Assembly (NCBI GenBank): GCA_964057225.1 | Contig: OZ059898.1 | Coordinates: 8,246,001-8,310,000 of the forward strand | Origin: Auanema rhodensis | Taxonomy: Eukaryota > Nematoda > Chromadorea > Rhabditida > Rhabditidae | DNA length: 64,000 nt | Reading direction: 5' to 3' | Shown: piece after piece, positions 37,601 to 52,700 of the stretch | Position numbering within the stretch: position 1 is the stretch's first letter | Layout: each line of letters opens with the position of its first letter | Made by a program: the position numbers and the translations under genes | Notes under the pieces: generated by a model | Seen by the model: only the letters and a program-made list of their open reading frames with translations | The model's database searches: none | What the model was told of the DNA's origin: nothing

Positions 37601-40600
37601 ATATTTATATATTATATAAATATAAAATTGAATGTTATTTTCTTCGTCCCCTTCCAAGGTCCATCAACTGGAACGCTTTGACGTGCTCATATTTGATTCT
37701 TTCCCATAGGCTTCATCACTTTCTCTTTTCATTTTCCTCTTCACCATCATATTCTGATTTTCTATCTCTCGCTTTGCATTCTCTTAGTTATGCCTGTCGT
37801 TTATTTGCTTTTCATTCCTTTTATGTCACCCACACCTTCATCTTCCTTCCTTCTATCTATTTTCTCCTTTTCTACGTAGGTTTGTAGACCTCGTCATCGT
37901 CTCGTTTTCATCATCAAACAAATCGTAGTCAAAACTTCAGTTTCTCCAAAATCATGTCCCTCTTCTCTATTCCTTTTTCTCTCTTAGGTTCTTAATTTCT
38001 TTTTTTTATTTCCCTCCTCTCTCTCTGTCTATCTCTCTCCTTTTTTCTTATTCTCATTCTTCTGCTTCATTTTTTTTTCAAATTTACACATATGTGTCTC
38101 CACATTTGATTCATTAAATCACTATCAAAACTCTTGAAAACCATAGATTGTTTAGATCATCGTAATCTTAACATTCCTATCCATTATTCTTATTTCTTAT
38201 ACCATATTTCATTTGTGTTCAGATGATGTTGATCTAAAGTTTGTTGACCATAAACAACACAAGCTTGTACGCATACATGCATTTGCTATTCCTCCATATC
38301 GTCATAACCTTCATCATCCACAATATGGTTTCCTTTTCAAATCTTAATTTTTCTTTTCTTCTTCATGTTTTTCACAATTTTAATTGAATATATGCTATTT
38401 CTATTCATACTATTCAAACAACTATTATATACTTTATACATCTAGTTAGATTGAAATCCTGATGAGAATAGCCGTACAACATCCAACAACTACATTCAAT
38501 AGAGAGAAAAGAAATTCTCTCTCTTCCTCTCTTTCTCTCTCTCTCTCTCTCACTCTCTCTTATCCATATTTTTCTTTTTTTTCTACTCGATCATCACCCT
38601 TCTTTTCTCCGTATTTGGTCCTTAATTCTATTATCGTGAGTAAAGCTAAATCCGATTCGAATGCCATCGCCAAAATTACCCAACTGTCCTCTCCGGCATT
38701 GCTCTCATCCTTCTCGTTATTATATCTGATAGTTCATCTGAATTTTTTCTATATAGTCATCATTTAGCTTAATATTATAAAATATTTTATATTTTCATTG
38801 GCGTGTTTATGTGTTAGGAAGACTAAATCATTAACTTTGACCTTCATTCAATTTGCAATTTACCTTAACGACTTGATCATACCACTAATTGGTCAAAATC
38901 TATAAAAGTTTTTTTGGCTCGCTGCCAGAAACTCAAGCTCACTTTCGAAAAGTATCGTTTCAGTTGAAATTGTCAATTTTTGACAATGACAACGTCTTTG
39001 ATGATTCTAAATATATTTCATTGAATTCGCATAAAAACCGAAGACGATCTCTTCACGGATCATTGCGTATCTGAAATGTTCTGACATCTGGTTATAATAC
39101 TTCCATTTATGCAGTATTATCGGAATTCAGATACTATGTAGTAGATGATGTTGTCGTCTCTTTGCTATCATCATTTTTGCTTGTCCAATCAGCTTCCCTT
39201 CCACCATATTGAGCGTGAATTATCAATTGAATATGCATATAGTATTCCATCGATTATTCTTCTTTTTTTTCAAATTTTGCTTCCTATCTTGTATCTCATT
39301 GACGTTTTTCATTTTATTTTAGATTCTCACATAGATTTCCCAAAATATTAGCTTATATCCAGTACTTTCAGTCAATCATTATTATCTTCTTCTTTGTGTT
39401 TTTTTTCTAAAATTCTACTGTGTGAGTCAATCGGCCAATTGACAGTGTATATCGTCTTTCGGCCTTACAATCTCATTAAACTTTCCCTTTTTATTATTCG
39501 TCTTTTTCATTCTAATTAATACAAAAAATGAACATATTCTTCATCTTCACCTATACATCACACCTAGTCATCCGATTACAGACTGTATATCCTTATAGCC
39601 TGTATGACATTACTCTTCTATCAATATTTCTATCTAAACTTTTTAAATGTTTTATTGAAAACAATGGTTATTGACTTCATCGGTATCTTTATACGAACAC
39701 TTAGATTGTATATAATTCAAGTTACCTCCTTAAGGGAAGCTCATAAAACATGGCGATTTTCAGAATAGTTAAGGTTGCTGAACATTAACGCCCACTTGAG
39801 AAAACTTCAAATGGCTTCGTCCTTTCATCCACTTCTCCACCGCCTTGCTCTATAATTTTTCTTTCATTCTCAGCTATTGTTTTCTTGATTTTTATACAAA
39901 CCTATTAAGCAAATTAAATGGAGAATGAGGATTCCGAGAATTGAAAAAATGAAATTGAAAGTGTAAATTCGTGAGTTGACGTAGTTGGTAAAAGCAAGGA
40001 AAGACAACAGACATAGAAGGAACAGATTTGAAAAAGCAAAAAAAGCTCTCGAGTGCCAAAAAGAGCTCTGATTGTTCGATTCTGCATCTCTTGAAAAGTT
40101 GTCCCAGTGAATATACTCTATTGCTTAGCCCAACTCAAGTACTTCATTCTTAAGAATTAAAGAATTCTTATACATACATACATATGCTCAGAGAGAGGGA
40201 GAGAGAGAGAGAGAGTTATGGACTCACACTAACCATGGCCTCACAATATATTTAGTTTGCCTTTTCTTGTTAGCTTCCTTGATTCAGTATGATTCAGCTT
40301 TGATTTTTAAGCTTGTTGTTCTCAAAACTCATGATTTTTGGTCTTGTCCAATGATCTAACAGAACAGCTTAGTTCCTTTTGACTTGTGTGGTGTTGTCCG
40401 AATTTCATAATTCACAAGAAACGATAGTTTTTTTCATTAGCAGTTTCTTTCTTGGTTCGTTTGATTGCAACGAACTTAACTGCTAATTGTTGTAATCCGA
40501 ATATATTGGTAAAAAAGACAAAGAAACAGAAAAAAATTTGACTTTAAGGGAATGCTTTTTGATGAGGATATAGCAACATGGTCATGCTGCTCATTTTCTC

Positions 40601-43600
40601 TCAGTTAGCTTTCCATTAAACTAGTATTTTTCTTTTCTGCCTTTCAGCTTCTGTGTGTTTCATGTTCTTCCTCCAACTCTTTTTCTATCTCTTTCCCCTC
40701 TCTCGCAAGAAAAGCAAAGCTCAAACAAGCTTTCGTTCTATCTCTCCGTTTTCGGCAAAAGGACAGAGAAATTTTGTCTCTAGTAAGACTCTTTTTTCTT
40801 TTCTCATTCCAGATATCTACATATTCATATTCAATTTTGGATTTTATAAAACTGTTCTCTCAATTATCTTGAAAACTGAATATTTTTCCTTAATTTAGGA
40901 TCATCTAAACACAATTCATACCTTTCCTTTTTATTTATTTATTTGATTGTGTCTACGTATATACCAGAATTCTTCCGATTCTGCCGGCTTGTTCAACATA
41001 TAATTCAGAAAAATCTTTTTGAAAATTCCGTTGCGCAACATTGATTGCGTAATTGCCGTAGGCAATTTGTTGTCCAAATTCATACAGCAGCCGGAAGTAT
41101 AACCAAATCTCACATAAGCAGCGCATTATTTTGAACTAAAAAATTCTCTATGTGCGCATATGTATCTGGTTATACTTACAATACTACATTAATATTTCAA
41201 CTTACAAGCCTTATCCAGCTTAACAGCATCTTTTAAACTTTTCTTTTCTTCGGACGTGCTCTTCATCTTTGTCTTCGTTTACCAGCGTTTATTGTTGTTG
41301 TCAGCAAACACATACACAGAACAATGAGCCATTCCGATGAATGGCCCTGTTAGATGTTAGATAGAGAGTTTTCATTGGCAAGCCTCCAAAAGTGCCTAAG
41401 GGCCATGTGGCACTTTGGTTCATCTTCCTCTTCTTCACTATTCTCCTCTCCCTCTCTCCATTCATTCTGTCTCTCTCATCTCCATATATTCTATCTGCAT
41501 ATCTCTAGCATAAAGCAAGCCATAGAAATAGAATGTCAGTTGGCTGAATTTGTTTAAAACATCACGTTCTTAAGTCTGTTCATATATCTCTGCTTCTGTT
41601 TCTTCTTTCTCTCTCATTATCATTATCTCTTCCCATATCTTCCTTTTACCCTTTACTCTTCGTTTCTATTTATCCTTTTTACAATTCACCTGATTCTTTT
41701 CATCAAATAAATTTCTTTTTTTCTTTTTTTCCTTTTTTTTAAATTCAATTTTCATCCACAGACTATGATTATTCTACTATTCTATATTAACTACACTGAT
41801 TACCTTTGTAATTTACCTTGTTCAAGGACATATTCATTGAATTCCACCATATTTGTTGGAAATTTTTTTAAGTATCAAATCTCAGATATATGTATTCCAT
41901 TTCGTTCTTGTGTCCACTTATTGAATCTTGTCTCTGCTTTCATCTTATAAGTCTTCCGTCTTTTTCATTTTCTTCTGTCACTTACAGCATTTGAATTTAC
42001 TACATGGAAGTCATAGCTTAGAAATAGAAAAATAAATAGCCGGGTCTTATGAAGATATTCATTTTCCTTCAATATATTCACATACATGATAGAAATTGGA
42101 AAAAGAGTTACAGAGAGAAAGAGAGGGAGAAACCTTTGAAGTGGGAGAAACACCCATGTCCTTTTTTTGTATTTTGGCCATATCCAGACTGAGTAGCTTG
42201 TTCTTCTCCCTATTTTGTCACGTTGTTCCTATTCCTACTGACTGTTTGTTCTTCGGATTTAAACACATTTTATATAACATATGGAAGTATATAATGCAAA
42301 TGTCATGAATCTAACCCTCTTTAACTTTTCCCTTTCTCTCTCTCCCTCTTTTCTCTCTCTCTCTCCTTAGTTCTTTAAGTTACTGTAAAGAAAAGAAAAA
42401 GTAAACGGATTAGGACTCTCTTAGTTGAACAGTATGTCCCCGTTCACTCTTGAAAAACCTCGACCTTTTTAGATTCCGGCTTGTATGTTATACCGGATCA
42501 GTCATCTGTTTGTCTCTCAAGTGTCGGCTATATATTCGTTTTTCGTTATTTCATGTTAACAAGAATATTTTTTTTAAATATTGAATAATATCAAAACATT
42601 CCACTTTCTTACCTAAGAATTCTTTTTACGAAAATATTATTTCAATTCTCATCTTCCACTTTTCTTTAGTAGAATTTGATTTTTTTCAATCAAATTCATA
42701 TATATTTCATAATAAATATAATAAAAGTTATGCTGGTTTTTCTACTTAGAAACCAAGATGGGTAAGCATAGAAGTTAAGTCTTCCAGCTTCGTGCCCTAG
42801 CTCAATCTCACTCTGATTGACATTCAGCCTTGTATGGACTTTCTTGACTCCAGTAGCCAACAAGCTAACCGACGAACCAGACAGCCTATGAAGACAAGTA
42901 ACGAACATTCCATCAACTTGACTTCTTTTTTCAATTTTTTTCATCTTATAGCGACATTTCATTTACTGATGTAATAATTAACAAAAAAAATAATGAATCA
43001 TCAGTTCTATGTGGTAATTTGTTTTTTTTTCTTTTAGTTCTTTTCAAATTCTGGTTGAATGATGACAAAGTTCTTTCACATATTCACCAATTGGCTTAGC
43101 ATCCTGCTCTTGCTTTTCCTATTTCGTCATCATTTAGTCATTTTGCCTTTTATTTATATTCTTATTTAACCAACTATATCAAAATATTCATATTCAAATT
43201 TATTTTTTAACTAATTCAGTCATCTGCTAATTTTTGATCTTTTCTATTGTTTTTCCATCACACATGTCCATCCATGGGCAAAAGAAATCCGATCTAACAG
43301 ATGCTCCTTAGCTCTTTAGCACATACAATACAACTAAATCTCTTCATCCGGCTATATTTTAAATATATTTTATTTAATAATTATAATATTATTAATATAA
43401 GTTATGTCGTTTCTCTACTTCTGCCATCCTTTTGCTAGTCTTCTGATGAAGTTCGCAAGCATATGTTGAGTTAAATCAGACGACCAAAAGTTGATTGATG
43501 AACCTTTGACACGATTATTGCATCGTCAGTTTGTCTTTTTACGGCTTTTTTGCCGATCACCTACTCTTTCTTGCTTTCGACACGTTATTATAGTTTTTTC

Positions 43601-46600
43601 TTCATTAATATTCTGCTTTTACCTTTTTTTTTATTTTTTTTGATCTAATAAGTTTCCATTCACTTCCTTCTTAAAAGTCTCGTTGTTATAATTTTCCACT
43701 AATCGAATATTTTTGCTAATTATATATTATAGATGAGCAATATTTCTTCTTCTATTATCCTCACTTGAAGTTTTTTCAGTACATAGAAATACTATATCCC
43801 TTTCTCTCTCTCTCTCTTTCTTGTAGCTTTGCTATTTTCTATATTCTCACTTCCCTGTATGTTTCTTCTCTCAATCTCTTCGTTTTGCTTGTTCTTTAAA
43901 GCTTCAAACATGATCAAACCGGTTTTTCACATTCTTCACTATCTCCCTCTTCTACCAAAACCCCACCCATCTCTTTTGATAGTTTGTCTGTACCCTCTAA
44001 ACGTTTTCTTAATAGATATTTGAATTTTCTTCTTTCATACTTTTTTCTTTGATGGTGGGAAAGCAAAGAAACTGAGCCCGGTAGCGGTCTTTTAGCCAAT
44101 GTTATCTTTCTCTCCCTCTTTCTTTCTTTCAATCTGTGTATTGTATACGAATATTTCTCTCTATTTCCACCTTTCACTCTCTCAGACTTCTCTCAAAAGG
44201 ACGTATACTACAAGACGACTTTTGTTGTTCCAAATTCACAGCCTTGCCCTTTATCCAAAACCTTCTTTATCATCCATTTCATAATGATTTTCCATCATTT
44301 TCATCACATTTTTCCAGTTTTTTCTGCAACCGAAAACCAAAATTTTTTTGTCCGCCAGTAACTGACCAGCTTCAGACCCTCTTACAATCCATCTCCTCCT
44401 TCAAAATTTTATCTTTTTCTCTTGTTCGGTCTTCATCCAGCTCTTCCAGTCCTTATTTTTCTATTTCTTATCACAATCTCATATCATCTATTTCTAATTT
44501 TTATTCTCATTTTGTGATCAACATAGCCCACTTCATTGTGAGTCTGTTGATCTCGCATTTCTGGATTTTATTTGATTGCCATTTGTGCATTTTTATTTTT
44601 TCAAAAAACAACAAAGATAACACAATTTTCGAAATTATTTAATTAAATATACATATATTTCCAATTATTTATTTAATTAAACAAATTTTTTTTCTTACTT
44701 CATTTAAATAAAAAGAAAACATTTGCTTTATATTCTATTTCTGTAATCATCATCATTTAAACATTTTTATCTTATCTTTTTCATTTTTTAATATTTTTTC
44801 TTTAAATGGAAAACTCTTAACAAATGCATTCCTGTCAAGCAAATCACTCAATTCATTGTTCATATCATTGACATTATTTTGAATTCAACCGTTCCTTTGT
44901 ATTAAAAACCTATCAATGAACACAAACTCTCACGTGCAAATTGACGTGAAACATCAAATCAATTTGATAAACACGTGAACATATCATATGAATATTCTTC
45001 TTTTTTAATTTTTTTTTATATTTAAAATAAAATCTAATTTTAATTTTTTAAATAGTTTATATACTGTATATTATAATTATTGATTTATAAAATAATATAA
45101 TTATTTTTATTATATCAATAGCTTATCAGCAATATATGTATATGTTTTTTGTTTGAAAAAAGCAAAGAACTGAACATGAAAACAACTAATAAGTATGTTG
45201 TTTTCAATTTAGTTTTTATAATTTTCTTTTCATTAACTTTTGATTTTCTTCAAATATTTTGTAATTTAATTTTCATTTTTCAAATATTTGTGAGAATCAT
45301 CATTCATTTTTACCTAGCTATTTTATAATTGACGTAATATGATGATGATGATGATGAACTGTCATTGAGACAAGCATGTTGTAGAAATCTAATATTCCTA
45401 TAGCACGAAAGGTATTGATACCATCTGTGACGATGTTACATTTCATTATTACATAATACATAGTCTATTGATATATTTAATAGAATATTTTTATAATTAT
45501 TCTTTTTTTTTGGTTAATTTTTATATCAAATATGTATATTAATAGATTATATGCTATATCTTCCGAGTTAACTATCTCATGATCATTCAGCATTCAATAT
45601 TTATTTTTTTTATTAAAAAAATAGATTTTATATAATTCTTTTAATAATTTTATGAATGATCTCTTAAATGAAGACAACTGTTATTGCATTGTTGTTGCAA
45701 CTGAAGTATAGATACACTAGTCACCCTAACGCATCATCATCATCACTGTCATCTGATTATGCCATCGTCGTCATTTCCACACATAATTGGTCCATATTTG
45801 GATTTGTAATTGGTTATATTATAAATGTCTGTGATCATCATAATCATAAATGTAAAAGAAAAATAGAAGATGAACGGCAAGAGAAATGAGAGAAATAGAA
45901 ACATGAGCATGACTAGGCTATGATAGATGGGGAGGATGAGAAACAGAGTATCCATGATATGTGTCTATGAAGAGAAGGCTATGATGCAATGAATGGTCGA
46001 TGATGTTGTGGATGTGGTTTGGCGCGGATTCGCATAGTTACAGCCATGTTCATGCCATTCTTACCAGCTGCGCGATCGTCTGTTAGGCATTACCTCATCT
46101 ACAAATCACACATCCCTCTCTGATTCTTACTCTCTACCTCTTGATCGTTCCTTTCTTTTTTTCTCTCTCTCTGTCTCGCTTTGATATGTTGTAGTTTTTA
46201 CCTTCGTTGTATGATGAACTCTCCTACATGCACGATTTGAAATTTCAAATTTGCATTAAACCTTTGGCTCGTTGTTCATGCTAATAGTTGTTACCATTCC
46301 TTCTTCTTGTTTCATATATGTATGTATATACATGTTTCCACTACATGTATATAAACAATTAGAAATTTTGTAAATTCAATCTATTCAAAGAAATATATTT
46401 AACTATATGTAATATCTATTTAACATGTTAAATCTATATTATAATAGGTTAGGATTCATGCAAATGTATTCTTTCAATCATTACTATTTGCTCAAATTTC
46501 ATCTGAATCAATCAAAAGTATTTGCTTCATTTTCATTATAATCATATAATATGTATTATATATGTATATATCAATGATACACACATACATACAGATGTAT

Positions 46601-47380
46601 ACATATATATGTATATAACTATATTTATATGATTATTAACTATATTATATAGTTAATTATACTATAATATTCTCAACAGATCTTATTTTATATTTTAATG
46701 TTCCTCCAATATATATATTTCTTTCAAAGTTTTAGTATTCTTTTATAGTTTAGATGTTCGTTCGATGACATTCTCCTCTTGAAACTCTTTTCCTTTAATT
46801 ACACATAGTTATGAAATCTATCTATTTATACATATAATATTATGTTTTACGTATTCAATAATATTCTAAACGTGCAGAATATTGTTTCGAGAGTTACGAC
46901 ATGATCCGATCATGCTATGAGATGTTGATCAAGCTCGAGGCGTTACGCAACGGTTACTTGAAAACATTGAATCAAAATGCGATAGAGATGCGGATGATGT
47001 GTTACAGACTTGGGACACGGGAGAGAACGAAAGACTAAATTTGAGAGAAATTTCATCTAAAAGCTTCTGGCTGACAAAGCCTTGTATGAGTTGTCTCTCG
47101 GTCTCCCCGTTTTCTCTCATTGGCTTTACTGTTCCTTCCAACCTAATCATCTTTTCTTTATTGACCTTTGACGATACGTCGTCGTGTGCTTGTACGTATT
47201 AGGTGGTTGATGCTGAAGCTTCTGTGTATTGTACTTGGCTATCGACTCACAATTTCAATTTCACCTTCGTTTATTCATCTATATTAGCCTATCGGTTTCC
47301 TTCCTTTGTTATATACAGATACATACAAATGTGTGTATAATCGTCTTCCATTATGAACATCTTTAACAGAGTTTTCTCTC

Positions 47381-47438
<58 letters not shown>

Positions 47439-49645
47439 TTTTTCTGTCTTTCCATCTTTCTAACTTTTGAATTTGAATTTGAATCTGAACTGAAGCTAAT
47501 AACATCTTGAGGGGATAGAAAATTAAATTCATTTTTTTCAAAAATAAAAGAAAAAAATCTTTTATTCTAGTATATCAATTCCAATTCTGCATGTTAATAC
47601 TTTATAACATATTTAAATATTCTTTTCCTTTTATTTTTATTTTTTTTTACACTTTGCTATAGTGTTCAAATAAATTTAAATTTCAATCAAATGACCATAA
47701 ATCTTGTGTAGTCATTATCAATGAATTTTATTGTACATACATCAATTTAATTCTTTCTCATCCAAAATATCTTAAAGAATTTCTTTTATTTCTGATAATT
47801 TCGTTAAGAAAATTATTTTATTTTTGAAATTCTTATATTAATTATAATAAAAAGAATTATTATATACATTTATTGATTTAATTCTTATAGTTTCTCTTTA
47901 TTTATTGTTTTAAACAGCTGATCTAATGAACAAGCTTTGTGAATATATATATATATATTCTTCTGTTCGTTTGCATATGTTCTCTCTAATACATGAAATT
48001 ACCGCATATTACACTATGTATTTGTCCTGAGTGAACTTAGAGCATTTATTCCAACTTATTCTTATATACTCATATACTTATGTCATGTCATGTCATCCTG
48101 TTTTTTGTTCCTATTTCGAAGACATTGATCACATAAGTTTGAATCTAAATTTTCATTTTTTCTCCATCACCCTTCTGGACAGCTTCATCATCATTTTTCT
48201 CGTTTGCCTTCATTCGAAATGTCCACTAAGCAAACGATTGTGTGAGAGGTCATGAAGCCTCAGGCCTTTTGTGCCGACTTTCTTCTAGAGAGTAAGACGG
48301 CTGTAGTCCTTCTTTGACAAATCACCGTCCGTCTTACTACTTCAATTCTTCTTATCGAGCCTTTTCTGGTCATTCTGACATATGGATGTCTCTCTTCTGA
48401 TATTGAAATATATGGAAAGTTCCTTTAAAGCCATCACAAAGCTAGCCTTCTGTTCATGATCATCATGACCTTTTGTCTATACTTGATGCAATTTTCTTTA
48501 TATTTTTTCTAAGTAAAACTTAAATAAGATGGAAGTAACATCAATCTACTGAAATTTATTGAAATAATATAAATCAATGAAATAAAAAAAACGAAACAGA
48601 GTTAACTATATGATATACATAATGTATAAATATAATATTCTTTATTTATTTTATATTATTTTACATTCTAATGTAACAAAATCAATTGACTAGTCTTCAC
48701 AATCTATTCTAATATTAGACTTCATTCAACAATAATTCCATATGTTATACTTGTAATCAATCTCATACAACACTTACAACTACATCCTTTCTTTTTTTTT
48801 CTTTTTTTCTCTTAACTCTCCAATATTAGTCTATTATTTCATTAACTATATATGGTTAATAGTTCTTAATACGAAGCATAACCTTGATATAGAGCCTCCT
48901 GTTGTGATATTGCAAGAGCAGTAGTTGAGCAATCTCTTGTCATCCGATATCTCCTTCCTCTTTTCTACTTTTCTTTCAATCTCTCTTACTATTTCTCATA
49001 TAAGTTTTTCAATCTTCTTTTCTTCAATCCATATACGTATGTATTCATTTATTATTTTTTGTTTCTTTTTTTCACTATTTCTCTTTCTTTTCTTAAGTTT
49101 TTCAATTGCAATGTGATCCTTTAGTTCATATATTCATATATACATTCTCTAAGGATATACATACATACATGTAGTAGTTGTTTCTTTCATCTCATCTACT
49201 TCTCCTTTTCCTAAATCAAATTTTAGATGAAAATTCTTTTTTTTTTCTATTAACTTATATTCTTATAATAAATAAAATTCAAATATTTTTATAATAAATG
49301 AAACTAAATACTTAATTTTCTATTTCTTTTAACAGCTTACAGTTTGATTTTATTTTTTTTTCAAATCAAAACTATAAAAACAATAAAACTTAACACGATT
49401 TTGAAACTACATACATACATTCCAATGATGAACATCTGGATTAGTTCAACCAAATTTTTTTTCTCATCATTTCTGTAACTGTTGACACGCCACCAATAAT
49501 TTGCACAGATGTACCAGCTGTATTTTCTCTATTTTTCTCTAATTCTTCACAACTTTTGTTATATTAAACCTTGCACTCTTTCCTATTATCACCTTTTTCT
49601 GTCATCAAATTTCCAAAATTAGTTTTCAAAGTTGCAAATGTATAT

Positions 49646-49702
<57 letters not shown>

Positions 49703-52700
49703 TATCTATCTCTATCTCTATAATCTAGTCATTAATCAGCTAACAAACTAAGGGCAACACACTAACAGAATACTTGAATCTGTTTCCGCTACACCTGCTT
49801 CATATCTTTATAATCATTGATATATAAATATCTATTTAACAATATTTTGTTTTAATTATTAAGAACGAGTTCTATTTTTTTTTAAATCTTATTGATAACT
49901 TATAGTTTTGAGTACAATGTTCTCTAAGTGCATTCATATATTATTCAATTTCCAAACCTTGATATCTCGTGCTGTAATTCAAATGCTTTATACACCTTAT
50001 TCTATTAATACTGTTCATTTTTTAATTTTTCTGCTTCAGATGTCCTCCTCATGTGGTGGTGGAGTTGCATATCCTCCGTCACTCTCCGGACGGCTTTCCG
50101 GCGACGTGATGACCGGACCGAGTTCGTCTTCTTCTGACTCCGCCCATCTGCATCAGGTCAATGTGCGACCCCGCCCTCAGGTTCCACCCAAGCCACCCAT
50201 CGACACAGTCCGATATAGTATGAATAATTTGAAAGGTGGGCCGATTTTTGATCTAATCTATAGGATATATACATAAATATACATTAGTATATCAAGTATA
50301 TAATCTACAAATTATTTTTAATTTCTAATTAAATATCTTTAAAATCAAAATATTTTAAGTTAATTTATATAAAAATTATAATTTACAATCATCTAACAGA
50401 TTATGGTATTTAAATTATTTTTGCTCTTTCTATCTATCTATTTCTATTTCTATCTCTCTCTCTCTCTCTCTCTATTTTGCTCTCTCAACTCGATCATTCT
50501 GTTTATCTATCCATCCACCCCCTCCTTGATATCTCTATTTGATATAAACACTAGAGACGTAATAAGTTCATTTTGCTTTTCCAAAAGATAATTTTGACAT
50601 CAATTTTTTCATTTTATAATCTTTTCCTATTTTCTTTTTTTCTCTTATCAAATAATTCTAATAAAATCAAATAAAGTAGATTATTTCTCTTTTTAGCTAC
50701 TTTACTCCTTTTTTTTCTTTCAAATAATAATTAATTATTCATATAATTTACTTGTTTTGAATTATATTCATGAATTTATTTTGTGAATTGTGTTTCATTC
50801 GAAAACGAATTAGCACGTTTTTCCCAATATTTTTGCCACTTCATTTTCCCCATCCTCACACTCCCTACTCTTCCAATTGAATACAAATTCCGATAACTGA
50901 TTGATTGACTGCTCATTAACACATAGAAATCATAAGCTGTTGTTGCATCAAACCCACGATGTCGTCGCTCTCCTCATCATCATCGCCAACCGCGTCGTCG
51001 TTCATCATTCCGTGTTCCGTATTCTGTCCTTCAAATGTCTTATACTATACGTATAATTAGAAAGCAATGTTTGTTAGCTTGATAATCTGAGTTTAAAATC
51101 AGAAAAGACAATTCTTTTGATTTCATATTCTTCAAACTATATAATATATTTTCAAAATTATCACATTTTCTGCTTGTATACGGCACATCAATATAGCAGC
51201 AGAAGTTAACAACAGCAGTTATGCTAGCAGCATTTCTATTGTAATATATATGTATAGTTATGAGGAGTCACAGTATAGTTAACTAAGTTATGATACCTGT
51301 TCTATGTAGTTCTTCTTTCCTTTATGACAAACCCATATATGATGAATTGCGTTTTACATTACATTGAGTATTGAATGATCAACATCTAAGCTCATACATA
51401 CATTCAAGCTCATCTAAACTTGCATATGATTCTACAAGCTATTCGAACTATCTTCTGTCTAGTCATATATGGTCATCTGGTATCTAGTACATTATATAAA
51501 TAGAAATAGACTATTCTTTCTTTTATTCTTTCAACAGCTTCCCTTTTCTCTCTATTTCTCTTCATTCATTCACACTTACTCACATCATCTCTCTGTATAC
51601 CAATCAACACAGCATAAAGCCTGCTCCAACAGCAGCAAGATCACCCATACACACCAGACTTCTTCATCTCACATCTCTCCTCCTCTCACTTTTACCCACT
51701 TTCTCTTTTTCTTTCATACGCTTCCTTCCCAATGTCTATGTGTTCACAGCTTTCTTCTTGTATTTCTTAACCGTAAATGGAAAAGTTTGGCTTATGTTCA
51801 TCCCTTTGCTAACTCTCAGCGAGTCAACTTTCGCCATTCTCTCTTTATATTGGCCACTTTAGGCCTTCTCTGTATACAAACAATCATATAACCTTATATG
51901 ACCATCGTCACCCATTCCCTCTGTCTCATTCTGATTGATTACCACTCTTTCTCTCCTCATTCTCTTATTTTCTTCTCAGTATCTTATACTGTTACCTTTC
52001 TTTTTCCTGATTTTCTTTCAATCTTCTACCCTACTCCCTTTTTCACAATTTTTTTAACCTTTGAAATCTTTCTCAATTTCCTTTCTTTTTTCCAATCCAA
52101 ACAAATCATCATCCCCTTGCCTTAGTTTTGCCATCTGAGTCAACCTCATACATACGCTTCAACAGCTCTTCTAGCACCTGTTGTGTCCTTTTCCTTCCAT
52201 CACCTATCTATACCATCGTAAAGGTTTTTCATAACATCTATTCTTCTAATTAAAGAAAAAAAACTTTTCAAAAACTTCATTAAACCTTTCCATATAATGA
52301 AATAAATATTTAAATTCTCTATTCATTGATTTTTCTCATATTTTCATATTGTATACCATGTGCTTCAATCGCTTTTCCGTTTCCAAATTTACCATTTCAA
52401 ATATAAATATTTAAGAAATTGATCATCAACTGTATACATAATTCTATAAAACTTAATCGGCTTCATATTGATTGATTGAAAAATCTCATCTGAAAAGAGT
52501 TTGATAAGAATTTTGTATGTCTAAGACAATTTGTTCTGGAAAGGAAATATATATACATATATAAGATAAGGTTAAAAGCAACTGTTCCATATGTTGTCAT
52601 ATCAGAAACACATTGAACAGCGTGGTGAGTTTTGCTAAGCTTTATCATCATTACCACAGTTTTTATCAATCAAAATCATAATCTTATTATCATTTTTCTT

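Larger units (their letters stand above)
35359..50039 (+). other. MIG-10-like intron 2, 14.7 kb, pyrimidine-rich
   Basis: The largest gap in the gene, between GAGGAACATCTTGATGAG and an exon that begins exactly with ATG. It is T/C-rich on the sense strand with CT microsatellites near 38520-38550, 47370-47432 and 49649-49698, and a GA tract near 40194-40216. Balanced-composition islands occur near 37180-37440, 41330-41420, 42740-42960, 46880-47210 and 48240-48340. No credible nested coding gene was found. Confidence 0.6.

Noticed and set aside
44136-44642. 168-codon plus-strand open frame in intron 2
   Set aside because: It has the same pyrimidine-bias composition and no recognisable features.
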